Shown here piece by piece: positions 47,492 through 57,039 of a stretch of 64,000 bases of DNA (the first letter of the stretch is position 1; each line of letters opens with the position of its first letter). Origin of the DNA: Pantoea sp. Cy-639 (lineage in GTDB: Bacteria; Pseudomonadota; Gammaproteobacteria; Pseudomonadales; Pseudomonadaceae); the NCBI RefSeq assembly GCF_011752525.1, contig NZ_VWXI01000012.1, positions 1 through 64,000 of the forward strand. Reading direction: 5' to 3'. The notes below the pieces were generated by a model. The model worked only from the letters and a program-made list of their open reading frames with translations. It was not told where the DNA came from and searched no databases. The position numbers and the translations under genes are program-made.

Positions 47492-48082
47492 ATGCATCCA
47501 ACCCGTTCCCTCGCCCGCGCCATCGCGCTCGCCTCGCTGGTGTCTGCCGCCAGCCTTGCCGCCCACGCCGCCGAACTGCCCATCGCCAGCGAGGCATTGG
47601 AAAGCCATGTCACCACCCAGGTGACGGCGATCGACCTGGCCAACCGCCAGGTCACGGTCAACGGCCCCCACGACAAGGACGTGACCTTCCAGCTCAGCGA
47701 GGAGGCCAAGGCCCTGCCCAACCTCAAGGTCGGCGACCAGGTCGACATCTATGTCACCCGCGCCGTGGCCTACGTGCTCGACACCGATGTCGGCGGCGCG
47801 CCGAAGGCCACCGAGGAATCGGGCACCATCCGCGCCACCAAGGACAACCCCAACCCGGGTGGCGAAGCCTTCCGCCAAGTACGGGTGACCTCGCAGATCA
47901 AGAAGATCGACCTCGACAGCCACGAGGTCACCCTGCTGCCACCTGAGGGCAAGCTGCAGGTGGTCAAGGTCGAGAAGCCCGAACTGCAGGCGCGCATGAA
48001 GGACCTCAAGGTCGACCAGACCGTCGATGCGATCTACACCGAAGTGCTGCGTGTGGAGACCTCGCGCCCAGCCGCCCTGTAG
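47492..48082 (+). CDS. Periplasmic protein of unknown function
   Basis: A 196-residue protein with a signal peptide (cleavage after AAHA, ~26). The mature part has two similar halves, each a short beta-rich block: VTTQVTAIDLANRQVTVNGP ... LKVGDQVDIYVTRAV and VTSQIKKIDLDSHEVTLLPP ... LKVDQTVDAIYTEVL. This internal duplication resembles small OB-like repeats found in Pseudomonas periplasmic proteins. No catalytic motif is seen. It is monocistronic, with AAGGAAG before the ATG. Confidence 0.75.
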   Translation: MHPTRSLARAIALASLVSAASLAAHAAELPIASEALESHVTTQVTAIDLANRQVTVNGPHDKDVTFQLSEEAKALPNLKVGDQVDIYVTRAVAYVLDTDVGGAPKATEESGTIRATKDNPNPGGEAFRQVRVTSQIKKIDLDSHEVTLLPPEGKLQVVKVEKPELQARMKDLKVDQTVDAIYTEVLRVETSRPAAL

Positions 48083-48383
48083 GGTCTTTTCCGGTCGCGC
48101 ATCGGGTGAGCCCTCGGTCTACGAGCGGCTCCCCGTGGCGATGCGCGCGACCCTGCCTGACTGATATCCCCGATTACACCGCTGCCCCCTCTCCCCGACA
48201 GATGCTGCGCACAGTCCCTTGTCACCGCCCCGCCCCCTCGTCCCGCTCTGGCGCTGGGTTCAATACCCGGCCAGCCCTTCGATATTCGCAATCCAACAGA
48301 CGATCCCGATAAAATCGATATTTTTTCCCTAACGAAAATGTAAAATTCGATTTCGCATACCTATAACAAGCTTGGAGCTTCAC
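48083..48383. other. Promoter region of glpT
   Basis: 301 bases. The last 100 are AT-rich: CCGATAAAATCGATATTTTT is followed by CTAACGAAAATG and AAAATTCGATTTCGC. The CGAAA/TTCG words could be GlpR-type operator half-sites, which would tie the gene to glycerol control; this is a weak pattern call. GGAGC lies before the ATG. Confidence 0.35.
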
Positions 48384-49736
48384 ATGTTTGCCTTCTTCCG
48401 CCCTGCCGCGCACCAGGCGCCGCTGCCCGACGAACAGGTCGACAGCACCTACCGACGCCTGCGCTGGCAGATCTTCGCCGGTATCTTCTTCGGCTACGCG
48501 GGCTACTACCTGCTGCGCAAGAACTTCTCCCTGGCCATGCCCTACCTCATCGATGAAGAGGGCTACACCCGAGGCCAACTGGGCCTGGCGATCTCCGCCA
48601 TCGCCATTGCCTACGGCCTGTCGAAGTTCCTCATGGGACTGGTTTCGGACCGCTCCAACCCCCGCTACTTCCTGCCCTTCGGCCTGTTGATCTCGGCCGG
48701 GGTGATGTTCATTTTCGGATTCGCGCATTGGGCCACGTCCAGCGTGGCGATCATGTTCGTGCTGCTGTTCATCAACGGCTGGGCCCAGGGCATGGGCTGG
48801 CCACCGAGCGGAAGGACCATGGTGCACTGGTGGTCGCAGAAGGAACGCGGTGGCGTGGTGTCGGTGTGGAACGTCGCCCATAACGTCGGCGGTGGCCTGA
48901 TCGGCCCGCTGTTCCTGCTGGGCCTGGGCTGGACCAACGACTGGCACGCCGCCTTCTACGTACCCGCCGCGGTGGCGGTGCTGGTGGCGGTGTTCGCCTT
49001 CGCCGCCATGCGCGACACCCCGCAATCGGTGGGCCTGCCGCCAGTGGAGCAGTACAAGAACGACTACCCCGAGGGCTACGACGAGAGCCACGAGCAGGAG
49101 TTCAGCGCCAAGCAGATCTTCGTCCAGTACGTGCTGCGCAACAAGATGCTGTGGTACATCGCCCTGGCCAACGTGTTCGTCTACCTGTTGCGTTATGGCG
49201 TGCTCGACTGGGCGCCGACCTACCTGAAGGAAGCCAAGCACTTCAGCGTCGACACCACCTCGTGGGCGTACTTCTTCTACGAGTGGGCCGGCATCCCGGG
49301 CACCCTGCTGTGCGGCTGGATGTCCGACAAGATCTTCCGTGGCAACCGCGGCTTGACCGGCATCGTGTTCATGGCCCTGGTCACCGTCGCCACCCTGGTG
49401 TACTGGCTCAACCCGCCGGGCAACCCGACCGTGGACATGATCGCCCTGTTCGCCATCGGCTTCCTGATCTACGGGCCGGTGATGCTGGTCGGTCTGCAGG
49501 CCCTGGAGCTGGCCCCGAAGAAAGCCGCCGGCACCGCCGCGGGCTTTACCGGGCTGTTCGGCTACCTGGGCGGCTCGGTCGCGGCCAGCGCGGCGATGGG
49601 CTACACCGTCGACCACTTCGGCTGGGACGGTGGCTTCGTGCTGCTGGTGAGTGCCTGCGTGCTGGCCATCGCCTTCCTGATACCGACCCTGCGCCATACC
49701 CGCGCCGCCAGTACCGGCCGCGAGGCCATCGCCTGA
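48384..49736 (+). CDS. glpT: Glycerol-3-phosphate/phosphate antiporter
   Basis: A 450-residue major facilitator of the organophosphate:phosphate antiporter group, with 12 predicted helices. The N-terminal [31 protein letters not shown] carries the two arginines region and the Lys/Arg positions of the phosphate site; [22 protein letters not shown] is the family signature. It imports glycerol 3-phosphate (and fosfomycin, in related species) against phosphate. ATG 48384 is chosen with GGAG six bases upstream. It is monocistronic, closed by a strong terminator. Confidence 0.93.
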   Translation: MFAFFRPAAHQAPLPDEQVDSTYRRLRWQIFAGIFFGYAGYYLLRKNFSLAMPYLIDEEGYTRGQLGLAISAIAIAYGLSKFLMGLVSDRSNPRYFLPFGLLISAGVMFIFGFAHWATSSVAIMFVLLFINGWAQGMGWPPSGRTMVHWWSQKERGGVVSVWNVAHNVGGGLIGPLFLLGLGWTNDWHAAFYVPAAVAVLVAVFAFAAMRDTPQSVGLPPVEQYKNDYPEGYDESHEQEFSAKQIFVQYVLRNKMLWYIALANVFVYLLRYGVLDWAPTYLKEAKHFSVDTTSWAYFFYEWAGIPGTLLCGWMSDKIFRGNRGLTGIVFMALVTVATLVYWLNPPGNPTVDMIALFAIGFLIYGPVMLVGLQALELAPKKAAGTAAGFTGLFGYLGGSVAASAAMGYTVDHFGWDGGFVLLVSACVLAIAFLIPTLRHTRAASTGREAIA

Positions 49737-49763
49737 CGTTCGCGCCAGGCTCGCGTTAACGAC

Positions 49764-49791
49764 GAAGCCCGGGGCCTGTGCCCCGGGCTTC
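49764..49791 (+). terminator. Hairpin terminator between glpT and higA
   Basis: GAAGCCCGGGGC and GCCCCGGGCTTC form a perfect 12-bp stem around CTGT. The T-run is lacking, but the convergent position and strong stem fit a bidirectional terminator. Confidence 0.75.
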
Positions 49792-49797
49792 GTGCAT

Positions 49798-50085
49798 TCA
49801 GGCCGCCTGGAACAGGCGCTTGACCACGGGTTGCTGGCGCTGGCGCGCCTGCCAGATGTCGTAGTCGACCTGAATGGTCAACCACTGCCGCGCGCTGCTG
49901 ATGCCGGCCATTTCCAGGCGTATCGCCAGGTCCGGGGACACCGCTGCGCGGCCGTGCAGCACGCGGGACAGCGCTTCACGCGAGAAACCCAGGTGGGCAG
50001 CGAACGCCTTGACCGTCAGGCCCAGCGCGGGCAGAACGTCCTCGCGCAAGGTTTCCCCTGGGTGGGGTGGGTTGTGCATGGGCAT
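49798..50085 (-). CDS. higA: HigA-family antitoxin
   Basis: A 95-residue XRE-type antitoxin: HPGETLREDVLPALGLTVKAFAAHLGFSREALSRVLHGRAAVSPDLAIRLE in overlapping blocks is the HigA helix-turn-helix domain. It binds and neutralises HigB and represses the operon promoter. ATG 50085 has AGGAGG seven bases upstream. The gene follows higB by 15 bases, the toxin-first order usual for higBA. Confidence 0.93.
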   Translation of the reverse strand: MPMHNPPHPGETLREDVLPALGLTVKAFAAHLGFSREALSRVLHGRAAVSPDLAIRLEMAGISSARQWLTIQVDYDIWQARQRQQPVVKRLFQAA

Positions 50086-50100
50086 GATGGGGCCTCCTGA

Positions 50101-50379
50101 TCAGTGATAGTCGAGGTAGTCGACCAGTTCGACATCGCCCGCCGCAAAACGAAACACCAGCCGCCAGTTGCCCGACACACTGAGCGACCAGAAGCCGGCG
50201 TGCTCGCCCTTGAGCGGATGGAGCTGCCAGCCCGGCACACGCATGTCATCGGCGACCATGGCACTGTCGAGAAACTGCAGTTGCCGGCGCAGGCGCTGGG
50301 CGTGGGCGGCATGGATACCGCGGGTGTTGCCTGTCTGGTGGAACAAGCGCAAGCCTTTGTGGCGAAAGCTGATGATCAT
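50101..50379 (-). CDS. higB: HigB-family toxin (RelE/ParE fold)
   Basis: A 92-residue protein: MIISFRHKGLRLFHQTGNTRGI, then LRRQLQFLDSA, RVPGWQLHPLKGEHAGFWSLSVSGNWRLVF and DVELVDYLDYH, matches the HigB mRNA interferase family, which cleaves mRNA on the ribosome. Conserved aromatic and basic catalytic positions appear intact. ATG 50379 is the family start; the open frame extends 28 codons upstream through the operator region and is rejected. Confidence 0.92.
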   Translation of the reverse strand: MIISFRHKGLRLFHQTGNTRGIHAAHAQRLRRQLQFLDSAMVADDMRVPGWQLHPLKGEHAGFWSLSVSGNWRLVFRFAAGDVELVDYLDYH

Positions 50380-50427
50380 GGGGAGCACACCGTATCCGTT
50401 CAGTGCGAAGCGGCGAGTGTGATCCCA

Positions 50428-50471
50428 TGCGTCACATGGCGCAAAGTAACATGTGTGACGCAATGCGTCAC
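50428..50471. promoter_or_regulatory. Putative HigA operator
   Basis: TGCGTCAC occurs at 50428-50435 and 50464-50471 and inverted at 50455-50462, 49 bases or more upstream of higB. Extended, the first pair is TGCGTCACATG...CATGTGTGACGCA. It fits an autoregulatory operator of the HigBA complex. Confidence 0.55.
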
Positions 50472-50521
50472 GACCAGATACGAAGGCCCTTGCACGTCCA
50501 TGCCTGCCCGGCCCATCGCGA

Positions 50522-50722
50522 TCAACCCTCGGCGTGTCCCGGCCAGATCACTGCCTGGGCGGCCACTACATGGCCCTTGGCGCTGTCGAAGGTCACGCTG
50601 GGCGAACCGTAGAGCCGATAACCGGTGGCCAGGATCTCGGAAATTCGCTGGCAGAAGCTGGCGTCGTCCTTGCCCGTGATCAGGCGATAGGTCGGCAGGC
50701 CGTTGGGCGGGCTGGAGGTCAT
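50522..50722 (-). CDS. DUF1737 family small protein
   Basis: A 66-residue protein: LPTYRLITGKDDASFCQRISEIL, then GYRLYGSPSVTFDSAKGHVVAAQAVIWP, is the DUF1737 pattern, a small domain of unknown function frequent in Pseudomonas. ATG 50722 has AAGGA upstream; a further 22 codons of open frame are not supported. It is monocistronic between the HigBA unit and the GH15 gene. Confidence 0.8.
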   Translation of the reverse strand: MTSSPPNGLPTYRLITGKDDASFCQRISEILATGYRLYGSPSVTFDSAKGHVVAAQAVIWPGHAEG

Positions 50723-50815
50723 TGCAGGTTCCTTGTCGAGACGGGGCGTCGATAGCGGGCGGCACAGGCTCGCCCGGTCGGGGATCATGCCATAGCCGCC
50801 ACGAACAGGATGCAG

Positions 50816-52612
50816 CTAGCCGCTTCTGGCCCGATCCCGCAACGGACACTGGGCCCGGTGCAGGTTCAATGCCGTGTTGATGATGCCGATATGGCTGAAC
50901 GCCTGGGGGAAATTGCCCAGCATGCGCTTGGCCTGCGGATCGTACTGCTCGGCCAGCAGCCCCAGGTCGTTGCACAACCCGGTCAGGCGCTCGTACAACG
51001 CACGCGCCTCATCGCTGCGACCGAGCAGCACATAGACATCCGTCAGCCAGAACGAACACACCAGGAACGTCCCCTCCCCCGGCGTCAGGCCATCGCCGCA
51101 GTTGTCGCTGTCATAGCGCAGCAGCAAGCCATTGCGCAGCAGGCGCCGTTCGATCTGCGCCAGGGTGCGCAGAAAGCGCGGGTCATCCGCCGGCAGAAAG
51201 CCCGTCAGGGCGATCTGCAGCAGGCTGGCGTCCAGTTCGCGGGAACCGTAGGCCTGGACGAAAAACTGGCCGTCGGCATCCAGCCCGTACGCACAGACCT
51301 CCTGGTGTATGGCGTCGGCCACCTGCCGATAGTGCTGCCCGCGCCCGCGGTCTTCCTCGGTGGTCTCGGCCAGGCTCGCCGCGCGGTCGAAGGCCACCCA
51401 GGCCATGACCTTGGAGTGCACGAACTGCTGGCGCCCGCCTCGCACCTCCCACAACCCTTCGTCCGGCTCGCGCCAGACACTCTCCAGGTAGGGCAGGATC
51501 AACCGGGCGATGGCCGAGCTGCGTGGATGGCGCGGCAGCCCGCCCTTGATCGCCTGGCTCATGGCATCGGCCAGCTCGCCGTAGATATCCAGTTGCAATT
51601 GTCCGGCTGCGGCGTTGCCGACGCGTACCGGCTGCGAATGCTCATAGCCGGGCAGCCAGGGCAAGTCGAACTCCGGCAGGTCGCGCTCGCCGGCCAGGCC
51701 GTACATGATCTGCATCTGCTCGGGATTGCCGGCCACCGAGCGCAGCAGCCATTCGCGCCAGGCCTGGGCCTCGTCGAAGTAGCCAAGGTTCATCAACGCC
51801 AGCAAGGTCATGGTGGCATCGCGCAGCCAGCAGTAGCGGTAGTCCCAGTTGCGCTCGCCGCCGAGCCGCTCGGGCAGTGAAGTGGTGACCGCGGCGACCA
51901 TGCCACCGGTGGGGGCGTAGGTCATGGCCTTGAGGGTCAGCAACGAACGGCGGACCAGATTACTGTAGGGGCCGACTTCGGGGCAGCGGGCGGCGAACGC
52001 CTGCCACTGGGCGATGGTCTGCGCGAGGTCGCGGTCGGCGTCGCTGCCAGGCAGCAGCGGCAGGTGCGAAGGCTGGTGGCTCAGGCTGAATACCTGGCGC
52101 TCGCCTGTACGGACACGAAAACGAGCAACACTGTGATGGTCGCGGCCATGGACTTCGGTGCTGCTGCGCAGGATCAGACGGTCGGGGCCGGCGACGGCAC
52201 TGAGGGTCAACGGGTCGAGCTTTTCGATCCAGGGCACGCTGCGGCCATAGTCGAAACGCAACACCAGGTCCATCTCGAAGGCGGTTTCGCCAGCCAGGCC
52301 CTCGACAATGCGCAGCACGGTATTGCGCTCGCCCAGGGGCATGCAGTCAAGCACCCGGGCGCGGCCGCTGGCAGTGATCCAGGTGGTTTCCAGCACCAAT
52401 GTGTCATCGAGGTAACGGCGCGTGCTGCGTTCGACGGGATCACTGGGGGCGATACGCCAGCGGCCGTTCTCCTCGTTGCCGAGCAAGGCGGCAAACACGG
52501 CGGGAGCGTCGAAACGCGGCAGGCACAGCCAGTCGAGAGCACCGTCGCGATTGACCAGGGCGGCGCTGCGGCAGTTGCCGATGAGGGCATAGTCTTCGAT
52601 GTGGGCAGGCAT
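50816..52612 (-). CDS. Glycoside hydrolase family 15 protein (glucoamylase/trehalase-like)
   Basis: A 598-residue cytosolic enzyme. The N-terminal super-sandwich domain opens MPAHIEDYALIGNCRSAALVNRDGALDWLCLPRFD in pieces; the catalytic (alpha/alpha)6 barrel includes RNWDYRYCWLRDATMTLLAL, where substrate contacts lie, and the downstream GEGTFLVCSFWLTDVYVLLG with the catalytic Glu. Bacterial members include trehalases, glucoamylases and isomaltose- or dextran-acting enzymes. A link to the trehalose/glycogen genes 6 kb away is plausible but the substrate is unproven. Confidence 0.88.
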   Translation of the reverse strand: MPAHIEDYALIGNCRSAALVNRDGALDWLCLPRFDAPAVFAALLGNEENGRWRIAPSDPVERSTRRYLDDTLVLETTWITASGRARVLDCMPLGERNTVLRIVEGLAGETAFEMDLVLRFDYGRSVPWIEKLDPLTLSAVAGPDRLILRSSTEVHGRDHHSVARFRVRTGERQVFSLSHQPSHLPLLPGSDADRDLAQTIAQWQAFAARCPEVGPYSNLVRRSLLTLKAMTYAPTGGMVAAVTTSLPERLGGERNWDYRYCWLRDATMTLLALMNLGYFDEAQAWREWLLRSVAGNPEQMQIMYGLAGERDLPEFDLPWLPGYEHSQPVRVGNAAAGQLQLDIYGELADAMSQAIKGGLPRHPRSSAIARLILPYLESVWREPDEGLWEVRGGRQQFVHSKVMAWVAFDRAASLAETTEEDRGRGQHYRQVADAIHQEVCAYGLDADGQFFVQAYGSRELDASLLQIALTGFLPADDPRFLRTLAQIERRLLRNGLLLRYDSDNCGDGLTPGEGTFLVCSFWLTDVYVLLGRSDEARALYERLTGLCNDLGLLAEQYDPQAKRMLGNFPQAFSHIGIINTALNLHRAQCPLRDRARSG

Positions 52613-53055
52613 CTCAGGACCTCTGACAGGGTACTGGAGGTTGGATGCCGAAGAGCGATCACCGGTTCCGCTGACGTGCCATCAGTGTTGGGCATGGTCG
52701 ATGCCGGGCAAAGCTCACCTTGTCATTGATGGCGCGCGATCTTCGAACAGCTCGTCATCGAGCAACATGACCCGCCCCTCAGATGACCACTCGCGCTCAA
52801 CTTCGATGACCATTAAACGGTTCAGCCCTCGACACTTTGATTGCAATTGAGTGTACGAGAAACCTTTTGATACAGATAAGGGCGCACGCTTCGACAAACG
52901 CTCCAGCAGCGACGCACAAGAACTTCCTCAACAAACTTGCTTTGCTATTTTTTTGTGCTAGAAGTATTGGCCAGCGGCTACTTGCAAGGATGAGAACGCC
53001 TCTGCCAATGTAAAAAAACATTGAGCTGGATCAATACTATCAACAAGGAAGTTAT
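52613..53055. other. Intergenic region before the KAS III-like gene
   Basis: 443 bases between divergent genes. GC content falls towards the right. It contains an ANR/FNR-like box at 53021-53034 and the AAGGAAG ribosome binding site. Two short minus-strand open frames in this stretch have no support. Confidence 0.45.
53021..53034. promoter_or_regulatory. ANR/FNR-like box
   Basis: TTGAGCTGGATCAA matches TTGAT-N4-ATCAA at 9 of 10 fixed positions. It is centred only 28 bases before the ATG at 53056, too close for normal activation, so it may repress or be coincidental. Confidence 0.4.
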
Positions 53056-54105
53056 ATGAAAATCATCGGACTATCCGGAATACTGCCTTCGCGTTGCGTC
53101 AACAACCAGGAGATCATCAACCTGGTTGAAGAGCACTCCAAAGACACCTTCCAGGATGACTTGCCGAAAACCTTGAAGACCATTGGCAAGTTGCTGGAAA
53201 AAAGTGGCAGTGGCACACGTCATTGGCTGGCCGCGGACGAGACGCCGATGCAATTGATGGAGGCGGCGTTCGACGCCGCGCTGGCTCAGGCCAATATCAG
53301 CAAGGCCGACCTTGACCTGTTGCTCTACCCTAACGTCACCCGTGGCTTCATCGAGCCCGCCAACAGTACCTTCATCGCCAAGGCACTGGGCCTGCGCTGC
53401 CGGAACTTCGATGTCGTCGATGCCTGCAACGGCTGGGTCACGGCCATGGACGTCATCAACAGCAAGATGCAAGCGGGTGAAATCCGCTACGCCGCCATCG
53501 TCAACATGGAGTTTGGCATGTCGGCTGGCGGGCCGGTCATGCCCAAGAACTTCTCGCTGCAGTCGCCGGCTGAACTGGCTTACAAGTTCCCAAGCTTTAC
53601 CATCGGCGAAGCTGTCACGGTCACTATCCTCAGCAATGAGGCATCCGGAAACTTCAAGTTCTCCTATATCAACAGGCCCGACCTGAGTGATCTGTCGACG
53701 ATTTCCCTGCCGGACTGGAAACTATTCTGCAACGAAGAGGACATCGAGCGAATTGCGCCAACGGGCGGACAGTATCAATTCAACTCCTATGCCGCCGCCT
53801 TGCACGAAGATGGTCGAAACGAAGCGATAAAAGTATTCAACATGCAGAAGCTTTCTGCAGACGACGTGCATAAAGTATTCATCCATACTGGCTCGCCAAA
53901 GATGTGGGAGCATATTGGCCAGATGATCGGCATAGATCACAAGTTGCATCATGTCGGACACCGGACCGGCAACATCATTACCGCGTCCATTCCCTTTGGC
54001 ATTTTTGATGCCATGAGCCGGGGCGAGGCCGAGAAAGGGCAGTTCTGCATGGGCTGGGCGGGCAGTGGCGGGATGGTGTTCTCGGCGCTGTCATTCACCT
54101 TGTAG
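53056..54105 (+). CDS. Stand-alone 3-oxoacyl-ACP synthase III-like protein
   Basis: A 349-residue thiolase-fold enzyme of the FabH/KAS III type. The catalytic triad is intact: Cys124 (VVDACNGWVTAMD), His277 (VFIHTGSPKMW) and Asn306 (GHRTGNIITAS). FabH starts fatty acid chains by condensing acyl-CoA with malonyl-ACP; relatives make alkylquinolones, olefins or polyketide-like signals. It lies alone, without fab or acyl-carrier genes, and the upstream DNA is AT-rich. A special starter or secondary-metabolite role is therefore more likely than housekeeping lipid synthesis. AAGGAAG precedes the ATG. Confidence 0.85.
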   Translation: MKIIGLSGILPSRCVNNQEIINLVEEHSKDTFQDDLPKTLKTIGKLLEKSGSGTRHWLAADETPMQLMEAAFDAALAQANISKADLDLLLYPNVTRGFIEPANSTFIAKALGLRCRNFDVVDACNGWVTAMDVINSKMQAGEIRYAAIVNMEFGMSAGGPVMPKNFSLQSPAELAYKFPSFTIGEAVTVTILSNEASGNFKFSYINRPDLSDLSTISLPDWKLFCNEEDIERIAPTGGQYQFNSYAAALHEDGRNEAIKVFNMQKLSADDVHKVFIHTGSPKMWEHIGQMIGIDHKLHHVGHRTGNIITASIPFGIFDAMSRGEAEKGQFCMGWAGSGGMVFSALSFTL

Positions 54106-54168
54106 GACACGGCTGAAAACCTCCGCCGTACTGCAACGGCGGAGCTCGGGACGTGCCTGCTGGCAACA

Positions 54169-55677
54169 TCACCCCAACGTGTGCCACTCGCGCTTGTCCC
54201 GCGCCAGCAGCTCGTCTCCCGCCTCGGGGCCATCCTCGCCGGCCGGGTACGCGTGCACCTCCCCGGCCCCGCTGGCCCAGGCATCGAGGAACGGCTGCAC
54301 CGCACGCCAGCCGTTCTCGATGTTGTCGGCCCGCTGGAACAAGGTCTGGTCCCCGGTCAGGCAGTCGTAGATCAGCGTCTCGTACCCTGTCGCCGGGGCC
54401 ATCTTGAAGAAGTCCTTGTAGGCGAAACCCAGCTCGACGTTCTCCATCACCAGCTCCGGCCCCGGACGCTTGGCCTGCAGGTCGAACCACATGCCTTCGT
54501 TGGGCTGGATCTGGATCTTCAGGTAATTGGGCTTGGGCCGTTCCAGCTCGCTTTCACGAAACTGCGCGTACGGCGCGGGCTTGAAGCAGATGGCGATCTC
54601 GGTGTCGCGCACGCTCATGCGCTTGCCGGTGCGCAGGTAGAACGGCACCCCCGCCCAGCGCCAGTTGTCGATCATCACCTTGAGCGCGACATAGGTCTCG
54701 GTACGGCTGTCGGCCGCGACATTGGGTTCGTCACGGTAGCCGACGAGCTTGCGCCGCCCCTGCTTGCCGGCGGCGTACTGGCCACGCACCGAGTGCTTCA
54801 GGGCCATCTTCTGCGACCAGGGCCGAATGGCACCGATCACCTTGGCCTTCTCGCCACGCACGGCATCGGCGCCAAAGGCCGCCGGGGGCTCCATGGCGAC
54901 CATCGCCAGCAACTGGAACAGGTGGTTGGGCACCATGTCGCGCAGGGCGCCAGTGCTGTCATAGAAAGCACCGCGGGTCTCGACACCGACCGTCTCGGCC
55001 GCTGTGATCTGCACATGGTCGATGTAGTGGTTGTTCCAGAACGACTCGAACAAGCCGTTGGAGAACCGGCTGACCAGGATGTTCTGCACCGTCTCCTTGC
55101 CCAGGTAATGGTCGATGCGATAGATCTGCCGCTCGCTCATCACCTTGAGCAGGCAGGCATTGAGCGCCTCGGCGCTGGCCAGGTCGGTGCCGAAAGGCTT
55201 TTCCACCACCACCCGGCGAAAACCACCTGCCGACTCGTCGAGCAGGCCCGCCTCGCCCAGGCGCTTTGCCACCTCCGGGAAGAAGCGTGGCGAAGTGGCC
55301 AGGTAGAAGATGGCGTTGCCATGGCTGGTCTTGCCGATGCGCCGGGCCAGCGCCTGGTAGGTCTGCGGATCGAGGAAGTCACCGGTCTGGTAGTCCAGGC
55401 GTTTGGCCAGGCGTGCCCAGAGCTTCTCGTCCAGGCACTTGGCCGCGCCCTCGCCGCCTGTGTCGCGGTCTTGCATGAAACCATGCAGGCGTTCGGCGAA
55501 CTGCGCTGCCGTGGCCGGGTTGTGATCGACCCCGACGATACGCAGGTTACGGTCGAGCAGCCCGTCACGGCCGAGGTTGTACAGCGCCGGCATCAGCAGG
55601 CGCTTGACCAGGTCACCGTTGGCACCGAACAGAAACAGCGTGCACGGCGGCGCAGCAGGGATGCTCGACGATTTCAT
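54169..55677 (-). CDS. zwf: Glucose-6-phosphate 1-dehydrogenase
   Basis: A 502-residue enzyme. The NADP-binding motif is GANGDLVKR at 18-26, EKPFG is at 159-163, and the active-site RIDHYLGKE at 187-195 is intact. It oxidises glucose 6-phosphate to 6-phosphogluconolactone and supplies NADPH. ATG 55677 overlaps the gnd stop by four bases (ATGA), with AGAAGG upstream. Pseudomonads often have more than one zwf; pairing with gnd rather than pgl-eda suggests that this is a second, pentose-phosphate copy. Confidence 0.95.
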   Translation of the reverse strand: MKSSSIPAAPPCTLFLFGANGDLVKRLLMPALYNLGRDGLLDRNLRIVGVDHNPATAAQFAERLHGFMQDRDTGGEGAAKCLDEKLWARLAKRLDYQTGDFLDPQTYQALARRIGKTSHGNAIFYLATSPRFFPEVAKRLGEAGLLDESAGGFRRVVVEKPFGTDLASAEALNACLLKVMSERQIYRIDHYLGKETVQNILVSRFSNGLFESFWNNHYIDHVQITAAETVGVETRGAFYDSTGALRDMVPNHLFQLLAMVAMEPPAAFGADAVRGEKAKVIGAIRPWSQKMALKHSVRGQYAAGKQGRRKLVGYRDEPNVAADSRTETYVALKVMIDNWRWAGVPFYLRTGKRMSVRDTEIAICFKPAPYAQFRESELERPKPNYLKIQIQPNEGMWFDLQAKRPGPELVMENVELGFAYKDFFKMAPATGYETLIYDCLTGDQTLFQRADNIENGWRAVQPFLDAWASGAGEVHAYPAGEDGPEAGDELLARDKREWHTLG

Positions 55678-56657
55678 GGGGCCTTCTTCTCGACGTGGCC
55701 GCCAAAGCCCAGGCGCATGGCGGACAGGATCTTGTCGCCGTAGGTGCCCTGCTGCTGGCGCGAACGGAAACGGGCGAACAGCGCGCTCGACAGCACCGGT
55801 ACCGGCACCGCCTGCTCGACAGCGGCGTCGATGGTCCAGCGGCCTTCGCCGCTGTCGGACACCGAGCCGCTGAAGTCGTTGAGTTGCGGGTCGGCGACCA
55901 AGGCGTCGGCGGTCAGGTCCAGCAACCACGAGGTGACCACGCTGCCACGGCGCCAGACCTCGGCGATCTCGGCGACATCGAGATCGAAGCGCTGGTCTTC
56001 CGGCAGTTCATCGCCGCCCTTGCTGCGCAACAGGTCGAAGCCTTCGGCATAGGCCTGCATCAGGCCGTACTCGATGCCGTTGTGGATCATCTTCACGTAG
56101 TGGCCGGCGCCGGGGGGACCGGCATGGATGTAGCCGTGCTCGGCACGCTGATGCTCGCCGCTGCGACCCTGGGTCCGCGGAATGTCGCCGACGCCGGGGG
56201 CCAAGGCCTTGAACAGCGGCTCCAGGCGCTCGAACACGGGCTTTTCGCCGCCGATCATCATGCAGTAGCCGCGCTCCAGGCCCCACACGCCACCGGAGGT
56301 ACCGACGTCGAGGTAGTGCAGGCCACGCTTGCCCAGCTCGGCAGCGCGGCGCATGTCGTCCTTGTAGAAGGTATTGCCGCCATCGATGATCGCATCGCCC
56401 GGCTCGAGCATCTCGGCCAGTTGGGCGATGGTCTGCTCGGTGGGCTCGCCCGCCGGCAGCATTACCCAGACCGCGCGTGGCGCCTTGAGCTTCTGCACCA
56501 GCGCACCGAGGTCGTGGGCCCCCTGGGCGCCCTCGCCTTCGAGGGTCATGATCGCCTCGCGGCTGCGATCGTGGACCACGGTGCGATGGCCTGCGCGCAT
56601 CAGGCGCCGTGCGATATTGCCGCCCATGCGGCCCAGCCCGATGATTCCCAGTTGCAT
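55674..56657 (-). CDS. gnd: 6-phosphogluconate dehydrogenase, decarboxylating (short form)
   Basis: A 327-residue enzyme of the GntZ/YqeC short type. It has [16 protein letters not shown] for NAD(P) binding, [19 protein letters not shown] for substrate, and the catalytic Lys in [23 protein letters not shown]. It converts 6-phosphogluconate to ribulose 5-phosphate. ATG 56657 has GGGGAG nine bases upstream; a longer open frame is not supported. It is translationally coupled to zwf, forming the oxidative pentose phosphate pair. Confidence 0.94.
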   Translation of the reverse strand: MQLGIIGLGRMGGNIARRLMRAGHRTVVHDRSREAIMTLEGEGAQGAHDLGALVQKLKAPRAVWVMLPAGEPTEQTIAQLAEMLEPGDAIIDGGNTFYKDDMRRAAELGKRGLHYLDVGTSGGVWGLERGYCMMIGGEKPVFERLEPLFKALAPGVGDIPRTQGRSGEHQRAEHGYIHAGPPGAGHYVKMIHNGIEYGLMQAYAEGFDLLRSKGGDELPEDQRFDLDVAEIAEVWRRGSVVTSWLLDLTADALVADPQLNDFSGSVSDSGEGRWTIDAAVEQAVPVPVLSSALFARFRSRQQQGTYGDKILSAMRLGFGGHVEKKAP

Positions 56658-56859
56658 GTGCCGACGCTCCCCTTGGATTTGGATGACAACAATTGAAGAT
56701 TTCAGATTAGTCCAGCGTTGCGCCGGAGGGTTCACCGACGAACGGGGTGACAACGATAAACAAAAAAGTTCCCAAGGGCCTGCAAAGAATTCAGAATGCG
56801 CGCCGCGCGAAGCGACTACGCTTTTTTCTTGTCACCAGCCAGAACCGCGAGGTGTGCAC

Positions 56860-57021
56860 ATGGGTACCCTGATGCCTGCCACTCCCACCCAGACCCTCTA
56901 TGTCACCGTGCGTCGTGACGAGTTGCGCCAACTGAAAGAAGAGCGTGACCAGTTGCGTCAGCAGGTGGCCCAGCTGAATAGCCTGTTGCAACAGGCTGGC
57001 ACAGGTGCTGAACGCCGATAG
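56860..57021 (+). CDS. Small coiled-coil protein
   Basis: A 53-residue protein: a short beta-like start (MPATPTQTLYVTVRRDE) and then a charged helix LRQLKEERDQLRQQVAQLNSLLQQ with leucines at heptad spacing, typical of a dimeric coiled coil. GAGGTG lies six bases before the ATG. I recognise no function. It is divergent from gnd and directly followed by the tandem REP array. The longer open frame upstream is antisense to gnd and is rejected. Confidence 0.65.
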   Translation: MGTLMPATPTQTLYVTVRRDELRQLKEERDQLRQQVAQLNSLLQQAGTGAERR

Positions 57022-57039
57022 TCTTGCAGGGGCTGTCAG

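Noticed and set aside
52715..53021. Short minus-strand open frames before the KAS III gene
   Set aside because: No ribosome binding sites or family resemblance. They lie in an AT-rich promoter region.
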